In this document: positions 27,807-36,760 of the stretch, piece by piece
Layout of the letters: each line of letters begins with the position of its first letter
Numbering within the stretch: the stretch's first letter is position 1
NCBI GenBank assembly: GCA_025370845.1
Contig: JAMXFF010000001.1
Span: 167,020 to 231,019 of the forward strand
Reading direction: 5' to 3'
DNA: 64,000 nt
Source: Laspinema palackyanum D2a
GTDB taxonomy: Bacteria; Cyanobacteriota; Cyanobacteriia; Cyanobacteriales; Laspinemataceae
The notes under the pieces: model-generated
Told to the model about the DNA's origin: nothing
Databases searched by the model: none
The model's input: only the letters and a program-made list of their open reading frames with translations
Position numbers and translations under genes: made by a program

Positions 27807-28474
27807 TCCAACTGAACGGTGTTGTCTAATAAAATCACGTTACCGCTATCCACGACTGTTGCAAAAAAACCCTGATCGCTCAGGATTCGCAAGATCTCAT
27901 TGGCCCGGTTTTGTTGACTGGTCCATTCGGCTAACAGATAAGGCCGTTGTCCGTAAGAGACTAATCCGATATCGGTTCTCAAGATTTGCCACAAGTCCCC
28001 AGCGACTTGGGGATTACTAAAAAAATCCACCAAGACGGCATAGCCGTTTCCTAGAGGTTGCGGATTGTAGGCCCCTGGCGAGGGGATGACCGGGAGAGGA
28101 CTGGGGGTAGCCGCCACACCCGCAGGACGGACTACATAAGCGGCAATTCCGACTTGAGTATTCACATACTGCGCCCATTCTTGGGCCTGGTCCGCCCTTC
28201 CAAACCCACCTAGACGGGTGACGGTTTCATTCACATAGTTACAAACCGTGGTCTCGATCGCCCCAGGAAGCAATCGCCGAATCTCCTCCTGATCCACAAC
28301 TGTTGCCGTGGGGACCAGGACCAGATACTCGTCTGGGAGGGGGGGTTGACAAGCTGGATAGGTCGGTTGAGCATGACCATGAGGGGCGAACAGGGTTAAC
28401 CCACTCAGGGCGAGGAATGCTGGACTTAGCCAGGAGTGCGATCGCTTCAAACAGGTTCGTAGGGATAGCCGCAT
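27803..28474 (-). CDS. Secreted protein, SPOR-like, function unknown
   Basis: A 223-residue exported protein with a signal peptide (basic start, LALSGLTLFAP, cleavage near GHAQ). The mature part has two similar halves of YLVLVP.../YAVLVDFF and LLAEWTSQQNRANEILRIL type, reminiscent of SPOR-like repeats that sample peptidoglycan. I recall similar proteins as hypotheticals in cyanobacteria. The stop codon comes from the end of the MITE at 27672-27806, so the native C-terminus may have been altered. Confidence 0.75.
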   Translation of the reverse strand: MRLSLRTCLKRSHSWLSPAFLALSGLTLFAPHGHAQPTYPACQPPLPDEYLVLVPTATVVDQEEIRRLLPGAIETTVCNYVNETVTRLGGFGRADQAQEWAQYVNTQVGIAAYVVRPAGVAATPSPLPVIPSPGAYNPQPLGNGYAVLVDFFSNPQVAGDLWQILRTDIGLVSYGQRPYLLAEWTSQQNRANEILRILSDQGFFATVVDSGNVILLDNTVQLD

Positions 28475-28528
28475 AGTTATGATCCCGGGTCTCTCTCCAA
28501 GTATTAATCAGGCAGTTTAACGGATTTC

Positions 28529-28852
28529 TTAACTCTCTTGGGAGGCTAATGGATCGGGAATGCTCTCAGAGGGGGCCTGAAATTGGCCGGTCAATACAAA
28601 TTCCAGACGCAATTTTAACCAGGTGATAAATTGCGGATTGGTCGAAATCACCGCCACGGAGGGTTGAGGACATTTGGCTTTCACTTCGGCCATTTCTGGC
28701 GCTTCCAGAAAGGCGGGTTGCTTTACCTGCCAAAAATCCATCTCTTTTTCGGTTTCATGGTAATGTCTCGTCCGTTCTTTGAGTACCTCTTCAAACGGTT
28801 CTTCCTCTAATAAGAATTTTTGGCTAGCCAGAACGTAGTGATAAGTTTGCAT
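28529..28852 (-). CDS. ycf54: Ycf54, Mg-protoporphyrin ester cyclase factor
   Basis: Ycf54 (DUF2488) supports the aerobic Mg-protoporphyrin IX monomethyl ester cyclase in chlorophyll synthesis. The 107-residue protein shows the family hallmarks YHYVLASQKFLLEEEPFEEVL, KERTRHY, EMDFWQVKQPAFLEAPE and WLKLRLEFVLTG. The ATG at 28852 gives the standard length; the upstream TTG at 28873 would add seven residues. Its presence supports an oxygenic phototroph. Confidence 0.9.
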   Translation of the reverse strand: MQTYHYVLASQKFLLEEEPFEEVLKERTRHYHETEKEMDFWQVKQPAFLEAPEMAEVKAKCPQPSVAVISTNPQFITWLKLRLEFVLTGQFQAPSESIPDPLASQES

Positions 28853-29144
28853 GGTGGTTGTTGGCTTGTACAAGTCTCGATCGAGTATCGTACCTCATTA
28901 AAGTAACTCATGCGGAAAAAAATCAACCCCGAACCTTAAACCTAGAGGATTTTCTTGCCAAAGTTTCTCAAAATTATCCCCGGAGTTCGCTGGAACACCG
29001 GATCCGTACCCCTGGCGATCGCTGAGGGTTTTCCCCCCTTGGCTAGATTAGATTGTCCCGCCCCAATTAATCCGGATCCTTCTTTTGGCCCGGGGAGAAT
29101 TCCCTCAATTTTAATCCCTTCATTGGGTGCTGGTTAAGAGCAAA

Positions 29145-29167
29145 TTTACCGGGACATCCCCGGTAAA
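29145..29167. terminator. Hairpin downstream of pdxJ
   Basis: TTTACCGGG at 29145-29153 pairs with CCCGGTAAA at 29159-29167. It lies about 100 nt past the pdxJ stop, between pdxJ and ycf54. Its A/T-flanked symmetric form suggests a terminator, but the T-tract is short. Confidence 0.5.
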
Positions 29168-29268
29168 AATTTTACTCTTCTTCAGCCCCCACAATCGGGC
29201 ATAACCTAATCGTAATTTAGACGAAAAAAGAAACCTCTCCAGAAAATTATGTATGTTTAGAGGGCTTT

Positions 29269-29988
29269 TTATTGGCCTTTCATGGCTTGTTTCATTTCTC
29301 GAACCGCACGTTCTAGTCCGACTAAAACAGCGCGAGAGATAATAGTATGACCGATATTTAATTCTTCCATTCCTAACAGGGTGGCGATGGGATAGACGTT
29401 CCAATAGGTGAGTCCATGTCCGGCATTGACGCGCAACCCAGAAGAGATAGCCTGGTTACAGCCTTCGGCTAAAATAGCTAATTCTCGATCGCGTTCGGCT
29501 TCGGTTTTAGCTTCTGCATATTGTCCGGTATGCAGTTCGATAAATTGCGCTTTGACTTCAACTGAAGCTTCAATTTGAGCGCGATCGGCATCAATAAATA
29601 AACTGACGGGAATTCCAGCGGATTGTAAGGTATCCACTACTCCCTCCATGCGATCGCGTTGTCCTGCCACATCCAGTCCGCCTTCCGTGGTCAATTCTTC
29701 TCGTCGTTCTGGAACCAAAGTCACATAATCGGGTTTAATATCCAGAGCAATTTTTACCATTTCGTCCGTCGCCGCCATTTCTAAGTTTAAATGGGTCCGA
29801 ACTGTTTCCCTCAGCAAACGCACGTCCCGGTCTTGAATATGTCTCCGGTCTTCACGCAAATGCACCGTAATCCCATCGGCACCGGCAAGTTCGACTAAGG
29901 TCGCTGCGGCCACGGGATCCGGTTCTACGGTCCCCCGTGCTTGTCGAATCGTGGCAATGTGATCAATATTAACCCCAAGTGTAGCCAA
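29269..29988 (-). CDS. pdxJ: Pyridoxine 5'-phosphate synthase
   Basis: PdxJ condenses 1-deoxyxylulose 5-phosphate with 3-amino-2-oxopropyl phosphate in vitamin B6 synthesis. The family start [18 protein letters not shown] is present, followed by [30 protein letters not shown] and the C-terminal [12 protein letters not shown]. All candidate starts are TTG. I take the TTG at 29988, which gives the usual MATLGVN start and places the AGGAG site about nine bases upstream. The TTG at 29994 is too close to that site. Confidence 0.94.
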   Translation of the reverse strand: MATLGVNIDHIATIRQARGTVEPDPVAAATLVELAGADGITVHLREDRRHIQDRDVRLLRETVRTHLNLEMAATDEMVKIALDIKPDYVTLVPERREELTTEGGLDVAGQRDRMEGVVDTLQSAGIPVSLFIDADRAQIEASVEVKAQFIELHTGQYAEAKTEAERDRELAILAEGCNQAISSGLRVNAGHGLTYWNVYPIATLLGMEELNIGHTIISRAVLVGLERAVREMKQAMKGQ

Positions 29989-30331
29989 GGTCAAGGTCTC
30001 CTGATGTTGTGATTGATGGATGTTAGATTAATTTTAATCTATGGCGTACTGAACTCAAAGATGTCCCTAAAAAAAATTTCCATTAGAGGGTTTTCCGAAG
30101 GCCAAAAACCCCTCGGGAATCAAACAATTCTTCCTCTGGCTTCTCCCTTTTCAAGGGGGACGAGAGGGGAATCTGACGGGAGGTTGAGGGAAGCTTTCCG
30201 AAAAAATTTGATGTTTTCGAGTCCCCTAAATAGAACAAGAAATAGGGTTCGTCTTCCCTTGACTGGATGAGCATCCGAGTAGAGGAAAGACTCGCCTTTC
30301 TCTGGAGATATCCGGCTTGCTTCATCCTGAA
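29989..30331. other. Intergenic, no feature recognised
   Basis: Small ORFs on both strands here lack family resemblance. One C/G-run segment near 30140-30175 resembles the CCCTTTTCAAGGGGG hairpins seen elsewhere in the window. Nothing else is supported. Confidence 0.4.
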
Positions 30332-32656
30332 CTAAGGCGATCGCCAGACTTGGATAGTTTGATCCCAACTAGCAGAAACAAGGGTTTTGCCATCGAGACT
30401 AAAGACGAGGGAAAAGACATCACTGCGGTGATTAGTGAGGGTCGCCAGTTCTTCCCCGGTGGACAAATCCCAGAGTTTAATCCTGTCATCATCGCTGCCA
30501 CTGACGAGGGTGGAACCGTCGGGACTAATGGCAACCGAAACGACTGAATCCGTATGACCCATCAGGGTATTTTGTAACTCGCCGGTTGTGAGATCCCAAA
30601 TTTTCAGGGTGCGGTCCCAACTGGCAGAGGCGAGGGTTTTGCCATCGGGGGCGATCGCCAGTCCTCGGACCAAACGAGTATGATCCGTGAGGGTATTTTG
30701 CAACTCGCCAGTTTCCAGGTCCCAAATTTTAATCGTGGCATCTCCGGCACCACTAATTAGGGTTTGTCCATCGGGAGTCAAGGCGATCGCACGCACGGGC
30801 CCTCGATGATCCGTCAGGGTATGGAGGAGATCCCCAGTTTCTAGGGCCCAAATTTTAATTGTATTATCTTCAGACCCACTGACGAGGGTGAGTCCGTCGG
30901 GACTGATGGCGATCGCGTAAACTGGCCCAGAATGACCGGCAAGGGTTTGTTCTAACTCCACCGTCAGATCCGACCCTTGGCGATCGAGTTGCCAAATCTC
31001 GATGGTTCCGTCATCCCTGGCACTGGCAAAGCGTTGGCTATAGGGGTCAAGGGCCACATCTCGAATCACACTCGGCGGTTCAGATCTGAGAGTCTCTCGG
31101 ACTTCCCCAGTTTTTAAATCCCAGATATTCAGAGTATTGTCCCAACTCCCACTAATCAACAGAGTGCCTTGGGGGTCAACAGCCAATCCCTGAACCGGGC
31201 CGACATGACCCGTGAGTACCAGGGGGTCCTCGGTCGGGACCTGAAACGGGACCGCCTGGGGACGGGGTGGTAAGGGCCTGAGTCTTTTGTTCGGAGGTCG
31301 TCGCGGTTTAGTGTCCGGTTGAGTTTGGGATTCTGGTTCCGGTTCCGCTTCGGGACTGGAGTCGGGAGTTGCCAGGGAAAAGGAGGGGATCGGGATCGCG
31401 TCCAGCCAGCTTGAGATGGCCGGGGAAGGCGCCGGGTCCGTCAGGTACTTATATAAAGAATAACTGCCGAAAACCAACAGGACCGTTATACTCGCCCAGG
31501 CGACCATCAAGGTTGGAAAACTTTTCTCCAGATCCGAGGGATACAGCGGTTCTTCAATGACCCGGACATCCAGTTCCCCCAGACCCAGGATATCCCGGCG
31601 TAAATGTTGCAAATCTTGCTCCATTTCAGGACTCAGGGGGAGTTCCTGAAGCTGCATCACGGATCTAACGACGGTTTTATAGAGTTGTAATTTAGTTTGG
31701 TAATGTCGATAGGGTTTCAGAGCATTTTCTTGAATAATCAAGGCATCCGTAGCCGAAATCCCGAGGCTTTCTCGGCGAATTTCTAAACTGCGGAGGCTGA
31801 GTAAGGAAAGGGTGCCGCCACTGCGTCCGAGAAAATTTTCAACGGCTAATTGATAGGTTAGGTGAGGGTGCTCTTGGGGGGCTTTACCTAGGGCAACGGC
31901 ACCGATTTCGGGGAGTGCATAGATCGCCGGTTGCAAGGCGGGAGCAATGATTTGTACCTTTTGACTGGCGTAGTGGTGCAATTCGTCCAGAGAGATTCTG
32001 CCATCGCGATTGAGATCCCCACCCCCAGTTTCGATGCCTTCAATGAAGTAGGCGGTGTAGGTGGAGAGTCCCAATTGATGTTGTTTGGTGGAATAGTCCA
32101 GACAGTTGATCGCGGGATTGGGATGAGCAATGCGATCGCCCCAACGGTTTAGGGATTGAAAGGTGGTGGAGGCGGTGAGAATAGCTTTTCCATAGCCGCC
32201 CAGTTGCTGTTTGACATCGACCAAGCCAGTCCCGCCACTGAAATAGCAGTCTAGGATGATAATTTGTTGCTGGGCGACGCTGGTGTACAAGAGGGCCTGC
32301 AAGAAGTCCGCTGCGATCGCTGTAGTCGTGAGGTGTTTGAGGGTCGTGTTTTTTGTGGCAAAATGCAGCGATCCCGTAGAGTCAGCGATCGCATGACCGG
32401 AAAAATACAGTAATACCAAGTCATCGGGTTGGCGATCGCGCAACAGGACCTCAAGGCCGGACCGGATACTTTGCAAGTCGGGATCGATGAGTTGTTGGAC
32501 ATCGGCAGGGGCAAATCCGCCCTGTTCGGGATGCTGCAATACCTGGGCGATCGCGGATACATCCTGTTTCGCTGTCGGCAGGGGCGGTAGACCAGGGTCT
32601 TCGTCCTCTCCCGCTTCATGTTGACTCATTCCGATTAGTAGTGCGACCCGTTTCAT
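30332..32656 (-). CDS. Orthocaspase (caspase-like) with TM segment and WD40 propeller
   Basis: A 774-residue modular protein. Residues 1-260 are a caspase-fold peptidase C14 domain with His88 in YFSGHA and Cys137 in ILDCYFSGG as the dyad. An EF-hand-like loop DLNRDGRISLDE lies at about 214-225. A helical region (about 265-375) precedes one transmembrane segment (AWASITVLLVFGSYSLY, near 395). A Pro/Glu-rich linker then leads to seven WD40 repeats ending in forms such as SGSWDNTLNIWD and SASWDRTLKIWD. Cyanobacterial orthocaspases usually cleave after Arg or Lys; targets here are unknown. Confidence 0.9.
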   Translation of the reverse strand: MKRVALLIGMSQHEAGEDEDPGLPPLPTAKQDVSAIAQVLQHPEQGGFAPADVQQLIDPDLQSIRSGLEVLLRDRQPDDLVLLYFSGHAIADSTGSLHFATKNTTLKHLTTTAIAADFLQALLYTSVAQQQIIILDCYFSGGTGLVDVKQQLGGYGKAILTASTTFQSLNRWGDRIAHPNPAINCLDYSTKQHQLGLSTYTAYFIEGIETGGGDLNRDGRISLDELHHYASQKVQIIAPALQPAIYALPEIGAVALGKAPQEHPHLTYQLAVENFLGRSGGTLSLLSLRSLEIRRESLGISATDALIIQENALKPYRHYQTKLQLYKTVVRSVMQLQELPLSPEMEQDLQHLRRDILGLGELDVRVIEEPLYPSDLEKSFPTLMVAWASITVLLVFGSYSLYKYLTDPAPSPAISSWLDAIPIPSFSLATPDSSPEAEPEPESQTQPDTKPRRPPNKRLRPLPPRPQAVPFQVPTEDPLVLTGHVGPVQGLAVDPQGTLLISGSWDNTLNIWDLKTGEVRETLRSEPPSVIRDVALDPYSQRFASARDDGTIEIWQLDRQGSDLTVELEQTLAGHSGPVYAIAISPDGLTLVSGSEDNTIKIWALETGDLLHTLTDHRGPVRAIALTPDGQTLISGAGDATIKIWDLETGELQNTLTDHTRLVRGLAIAPDGKTLASASWDRTLKIWDLTTGELQNTLMGHTDSVVSVAISPDGSTLVSGSDDDRIKLWDLSTGEELATLTNHRSDVFSLVFSLDGKTLVSASWDQTIQVWRSP

Positions 32657-33231
32657 TGACGTTTCAAGTTCTGAATTTTCAACTTCTTCAGTCTCACCCT
32701 GATTTGCGCGTTTTGCTCCAATCTGAACCCTTTTTCAATATCTGGAGTTCTTAACCATTCTATCAAGTTCTCTCAGGGTATGGGTTGCCCGATTTTTCCC
32801 TTCCCTTCAAACGCAGCAACTCCAGTTTTTGGGGGTTCCCGCGTTGAAGATCCCGTCCGGATTCCGAATCTCTACTCTGGCAAAAGCTATTGGCCTCAGT
32901 GCTGCTTTCAAATTGTAGCCCTAAATAAGAGCGTGGGGAGTAACCCTTTTGCCCAATATTTCCCCGGGTACTCCCCTCTCTGGAGTCCGGTTTAAGCAAT
33001 CCCTTTCCAGTGGGCCCCCTAGCAATGGGAAGCAAGGGGGCGATCTCACCCCGGTTTTTACTGGCTACCCCGCACTATTCCAGCAGCTCTCAGAGTTTTT
33101 GATAAACTGATGGGGTGCATTCTGAATGAGATTAAGCCTAGTTCCAAATCAAAGGTCCCTCTAAATTTTTCGGACTACAGTTGCCAAATTTTTCCGATTT
33201 ATTGTCCTCTCTTTTATTGAATCACTCCCTT
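32657..33231. other. Intergenic, no gene supported
   Basis: Short ORFs on both strands (for example 32763-33035 minus) look like noise. The plus-strand ORF upstream of 33232 is a non-ATG extension of the next gene. No hairpin or repeat was recognised. Confidence 0.4.
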
Positions 33232-33960
33232 ATGAGCAAGCTAGTCGCAGAAATTATCCCTCAATATCACATTGATGCAAACCTACGCAAAACAATGTAT
33301 GAATTATATGAAACTTATTATGAAAGCACCAGTTTTGAAATTTTTAATGATGACTTGAATCATAAAAATTATGTAATTGCTTTATGGGATGCCGACAAAA
33401 AGTTGCAGGGATTTTCTACGGTGGCTATCTGGGATTTTGAATTTGAAACCCAAGCCCAACGAGCGGTTTTTTCAGGGGATACCATCGTGCATCGCGACTA
33501 TTGGGGAGAACAAACACTCCCTTTAGCTTGGTGTCGATTAGCCGGTCAAATTAAAGCTCAAGCTCCTACAGAGCCTTTATTTTGGTTTCTGATTGTTAAA
33601 GGCTATCGAACCTATCGATATTTACCCCTATTTGCTCATCAATTTTATCCCACCTATCGCTATCCGACCCCGCCAGAAATGCAACGGCTGATGGACTATT
33701 TAGCTGAGGAAAAATTTGGTCCCGATTATGACCCTAAAACCGGACTGATTCGGTTTCCCGTTTCCCGAGGACATCTGCGAGGAAGTTGGGCGGATATTAA
33801 AGAGGGATATGAAGATAAACCCGATGTTCGCTACTTTTTAGAGCGCAATCCAGACTATGGCAAGGGGGAGGAGTTAGTTTGTTTAATGGAACTGCGCGAA
33901 GATAATATGCGATCGCACGCCCGACGAGGATTTATCGCTGGGATGAATTCAGAGGGGTAA
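33232..33960 (+). CDS. Unrecognised soluble protein, possibly GNAT-like
   Basis: A 242-residue protein that I do not recognise with certainty. The order LQGFSTVAIWDFEF, VFSGDTIVHRDYWGEQTL and FWFLIVKGYRTYRYL resembles the central strands and acceptor loops of GNAT acyltransferases, but no clear acetyl-CoA R/Q-x-x-G-x-G/A motif was found. The ATG at 33232 is chosen over a TTG at 33181. It stands alone, convergent with an IS630-type HTH gene. Confidence 0.65.
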   Translation: MSKLVAEIIPQYHIDANLRKTMYELYETYYESTSFEIFNDDLNHKNYVIALWDADKKLQGFSTVAIWDFEFETQAQRAVFSGDTIVHRDYWGEQTLPLAWCRLAGQIKAQAPTEPLFWFLIVKGYRTYRYLPLFAHQFYPTYRYPTPPEMQRLMDYLAEEKFGPDYDPKTGLIRFPVSRGHLRGSWADIKEGYEDKPDVRYFLERNPDYGKGEELVCLMELREDNMRSHARRGFIAGMNSEG

Positions 33961-34053
33961 CACCTTAACCGCAGCGCAATCCCCTGACTGGCAAGGGATA
34001 ACCGGCCCTAATTTTGCCAGTCACCGGGATAAAAATTGGGTCAAAGAGTGGCT

Positions 34054-34518
34054 TTAATTGGACGATGCCTTGACCCGTCTTTTGCGTTGGGGTTTGAGTT
34101 TAAATTTTAGTTTATAACGGACCGTTTCATGGACCACTTTATAGGAAGCTTCTACCCCACATTCTTCTTTAAGCCATCGCTTGACTTCCCCATAACTATC
34201 AAATCGTTCAGGTCCTTGGAGTTTTTGTCTTAATCGTTCAATTGTATTGGGAGGAATGGCCGGTTTTCGGCCTTGGCCTTTTTTAATGGACAACATTCCT
34301 TGTAAGCCCTGATTTTTATATTTTTGGAACCACCGATAAATCGTGGCGGTATCTCGTCCTAATAATATAGAAAGCTCTTTGAGGGTTTTAATTTGGCCGA
34401 TTTTTAATAAATATAAAGCTTGAACTCTTTCTCGACCTCTCACTGTGGTTTGTTTAGCCAGAAGGCTTTTCAGTTCTTCACTACTTTCTCGGATATCGAG
34501 CTTGAGGACCCCGGCCAT
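34054..34518 (-). CDS. IS630-type helix-turn-helix protein without DDE domain
   Basis: A 154-residue protein matching the N-terminal DNA-binding half of IS630-family transposases: VQALYLLKIGQIKTLKELSI, then GRDTATIYRWFQKYKNQGLQG, RKPAIPPNTIERLRQKL and a winged-helix second half (SYGEVKRWLKEECGVEASYK). The DDE catalytic domain is absent, and only 93 nt separate its stop from the next gene, so nothing can be restored by a frameshift. It is either a remnant or a repurposed DNA-binding protein. I took the ATG at 34518; the longer ORF adds an unrelated leader. Confidence 0.75.
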   Translation of the reverse strand: MAGVLKLDIRESSEELKSLLAKQTTVRGRERVQALYLLKIGQIKTLKELSILLGRDTATIYRWFQKYKNQGLQGMLSIKKGQGRKPAIPPNTIERLRQKLQGPERFDSYGEVKRWLKEECGVEASYKVVHETVRYKLKFKLKPQRKRRVKASSN

Positions 34519-35074
34519 ATCACTAACCTGAACGCTACGACATCTATTACTTATAGTTGCAGAAAAAAAGTGAAGTTGTATCAATTTTAACCCGATGAAA
34601 AACTCGCCGCAGATTTTAACGGTTAACTCAGACAAGGACTGGAGTCAAGCGGATGAATTTGACTGCATTCGGTGCGATCGCCACCCACTCCCCGGGACAC
34701 CCTTCCCTAATTAGGAGCAAAACTCGGATATCTGGCCCTAATCAGTTCCAAATGTAAAACTCTGGGGTCCTACATCTGGAACTCAGAGCATCAGTACCGG
34801 ATTAAATCGAGAGGACTGTTCCCTGACGGCATTTGCTCAGATCCACTCCTCCACGGGAATTGAGCCAACCTCCTCACCCCATTTTGCCGGGACCACGGTT
34901 ACCACTTATATTCCCCAGATTTTTAGTTGCGGGATTTGAGGGGCGATCGCAATAGAATTAGGGATTTCCATAGAAAAAGTTCTGCATTAGAAGTAATGCC
35001 GAATTATTCAAGCCCCCCTTCTTAAGGGGGGTTGGGGGGATCTCTCCTAGAAGATTTTATTTTTTGGAGTTCCC
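34519..35074. other. Intergenic with a MITE-like element at one end
   Basis: No gene is supported between 34519 and 34957. From 34958 the stretch is a MITE-like element that runs into the stop codon of the next gene. Confidence 0.6.
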
Positions 35075-35077
35075 TTA
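34958..35077. repeat. MITE-like element, C-rich interior version (copy 2, inverted)
   Basis: This is the reverse complement of the element at 5480-5600: it begins TTAGGGATTTCCATAGAAAA and ends TTTTTTGGAGTTCCCTTA. The terminal TTA at 35075-35077 is the TAA stop codon of the minus-strand membrane protein, so the insertion sits exactly at, or created, that gene end. Confidence 0.8.
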
Positions 35078-35923
35078 CTGAATTTCGATTTTGATACGAC
35101 TATCTCCTAACTGTGGTCTACCTTTATGGTTCCACCATTCCTGCCATTGCTGCTCATCGATCATAATTTGCCGATCGCTAGTGACGTTTTCATTGTAAAA
35201 TTTAACTAACTTGACCAAAGAATCGGCATACTCGCGGAACATATCCTCACAGGCAAACAGTAAATCTCCTTTGGAGGTTAATCCGTTTAAGCGTTTTGCT
35301 TCCCAGAGGGAGGTGAGGAAGCGAATAAAGCTGGCATCGGTCATTTCTTCCATTAAATCAACCACCTCGGATTCTAAGTAAAAAGCATAGCGATCGACCA
35401 CTCGACCCAAGGCACTGCGTAAATTCAGGCTTTCATAAACGAGGTAATCTAGCCAGTCCATCGGTTCCCCCGCAGGGGTTAACACGGGAGCCATTGTTAA
35501 CAGGTCTAAGTTCTGAACTTCCCGAAAATAAGTCTCATCAAATAAATCCTCTAATTGTCTATAGGTTTTGTCTGGTTTTTGGGGGGTTGAAGCCTTGAGG
35601 ATTTCAAAAAATAAATAAATTTGTTTTCTTAAAGTAAACTTTAATTGCCTAAACGCAATTTCTTTGAATTTATTCTTTTCTTTTTCGCGACTTTCTCTAA
35701 CAGTTTTATTAACGGAAAATAAAACGAGTAAGATTCCGGTAACTTCGGCAATTAAGTTTATGGATAGCTCTTCTAGCCATACCCCGCAGATTTCCCGGTC
35801 TATCCACAAGCCATTAATACAAGAGTAAGAAGAAAATACGCTCAAAAATAACATTAAAAATAAAAGAATGTAAGATTTCTTTAATCCAGAAGGAATCAAC
35901 ATTTTTTTAATGGGTTTTAACAT
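35075..35923 (-). CDS. Membrane protein with two N-terminal TM segments, unknown
   Basis: A 282-residue protein that I do not recognise. Two hydrophobic segments (YILLFLMLFLSVFSS near 18-32 and LIAEVTGILLVLFSV near 55-70) are followed by a basic coiled stretch (TVRESREKEKNKFKE) and a soluble helical domain of about 190 residues. The AT content is higher than in the lipid operon. The TAA stop is contributed by the end of a MITE-like element, so the C-terminus may be truncated or replaced relative to homologues. Confidence 0.7.
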   Translation of the reverse strand: MLKPIKKMLIPSGLKKSYILLFLMLFLSVFSSYSCINGLWIDREICGVWLEELSINLIAEVTGILLVLFSVNKTVRESREKEKNKFKEIAFRQLKFTLRKQIYLFFEILKASTPQKPDKTYRQLEDLFDETYFREVQNLDLLTMAPVLTPAGEPMDWLDYLVYESLNLRSALGRVVDRYAFYLESEVVDLMEEMTDASFIRFLTSLWEAKRLNGLTSKGDLLFACEDMFREYADSLVKLVKFYNENVTSDRQIMIDEQQWQEWWNHKGRPQLGDSRIKIEIQ

Positions 35924-36157
35924 AAAACTGCCTCTGTCTTTTACAAAATGAGAGAGTATTGTGCAGAGGTTAAGCGCGATCGCCCTTTAGTCCTGTTCTA
36001 TAAAATCCGGTGGAATTGGGGTTGCCTCTGTGCTTCACCCCGCCTCATTCCCGAATCGTTTGACTTAATAAGTTCCTGATGTTCAAATCCCTCCAGACTT
36101 GACTAGAGAGTGAACAAGTGACTCATTTAAGCTCAGGTGACTGCCCGATCGCCGCTT

Positions 36158-36430
36158 TCAAAATTCACCGAGGGTTGTGGAACCTTGCTCTACGGTTGGG
36201 CGATCGAGTTGAGTCAGCAACTCTGAAGGATTTACCTCAAGTGCTTTGGCAACTTCCAGAAACTCTACCACATCTAAACGGCGTTCCCCCCGTTCGTACT
36301 TCGAGACGAAAGACTGGGGTTTATGCAATCGTTGAGCTACTTGCACCTGGGTTAACTTACTCGATTGCCGAATCTCGATTAGCAGTCGCCGAAACCGCGT
36401 ATATTTTTCCGTAAAAACTGACTTATTCAC
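36158..36430 (-). CDS. XRE-family helix-turn-helix regulator
   Basis: A 90-residue Cro/CI-type DNA-binding protein: FRRLLIEIRQSSKLTQVQVA, QRLHKPQSFVSKYERGERR and LDVVEFLEVAKALEVNPSELL form the five-helix HTH domain. The start is a GTG at 36430 with GGAGG seven bases upstream. No toxin gene is adjacent on the same strand, so an antitoxin role is not supported by context. The overlapping plus-strand ORF (36118-36414) is a shadow. Confidence 0.85.
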   Translation of the reverse strand: MNKSVFTEKYTRFRRLLIEIRQSSKLTQVQVAQRLHKPQSFVSKYERGERRLDVVEFLEVAKALEVNPSELLTQLDRPTVEQGSTTLGEF

Positions 36431-36760
36431 CCAGAGACCTCCTTGTTATTCTACCTTAAATTGCGAAAGGCTAAAATAGGATAATCGGAAACTGGATGAT
36501 TGACAAGAGTAAAGGGCAATTTTAACCCTGTCGCTGCTGCCGAGGGTGCTGAAATACCAGAGTTTAGGCCCAATCAGCTAAGGGTCCAAGGGGTAAAGTA
36601 GGCCGTTTGTCATCGGGATTTTGTGAGTCCCACGGCAAGAAAAAACCTCCCATCACGATGGGGAACGAGGGTTAAAGGGGCCCTGAACCCTGAAGGCGAT
36701 CGCAATCCTTTATAATAAACAGGATCGATTTTCCCTTTATAAAACTGAGCGGATTTTAAA
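36431..36760. other. Intergenic, possible promoter for the S66 peptidase
   Basis: A TATAAT at 36711-36716 lies about 45 nt before the GTG start at 36761. No good -35 box is visible at the right distance. The rest shows no supported feature. Confidence 0.4.

Noticed and set aside
36118..36414. Plus-strand ORF opposite the XRE gene
   Set aside because: It lies almost wholly opposite a well-supported HTH gene and its product has no recognisable features.
36158..36430. Antitoxin of a toxin-antitoxin pair
   Set aside because: No toxin-like gene adjoins it on the same strand, so only a general HTH call is justified.
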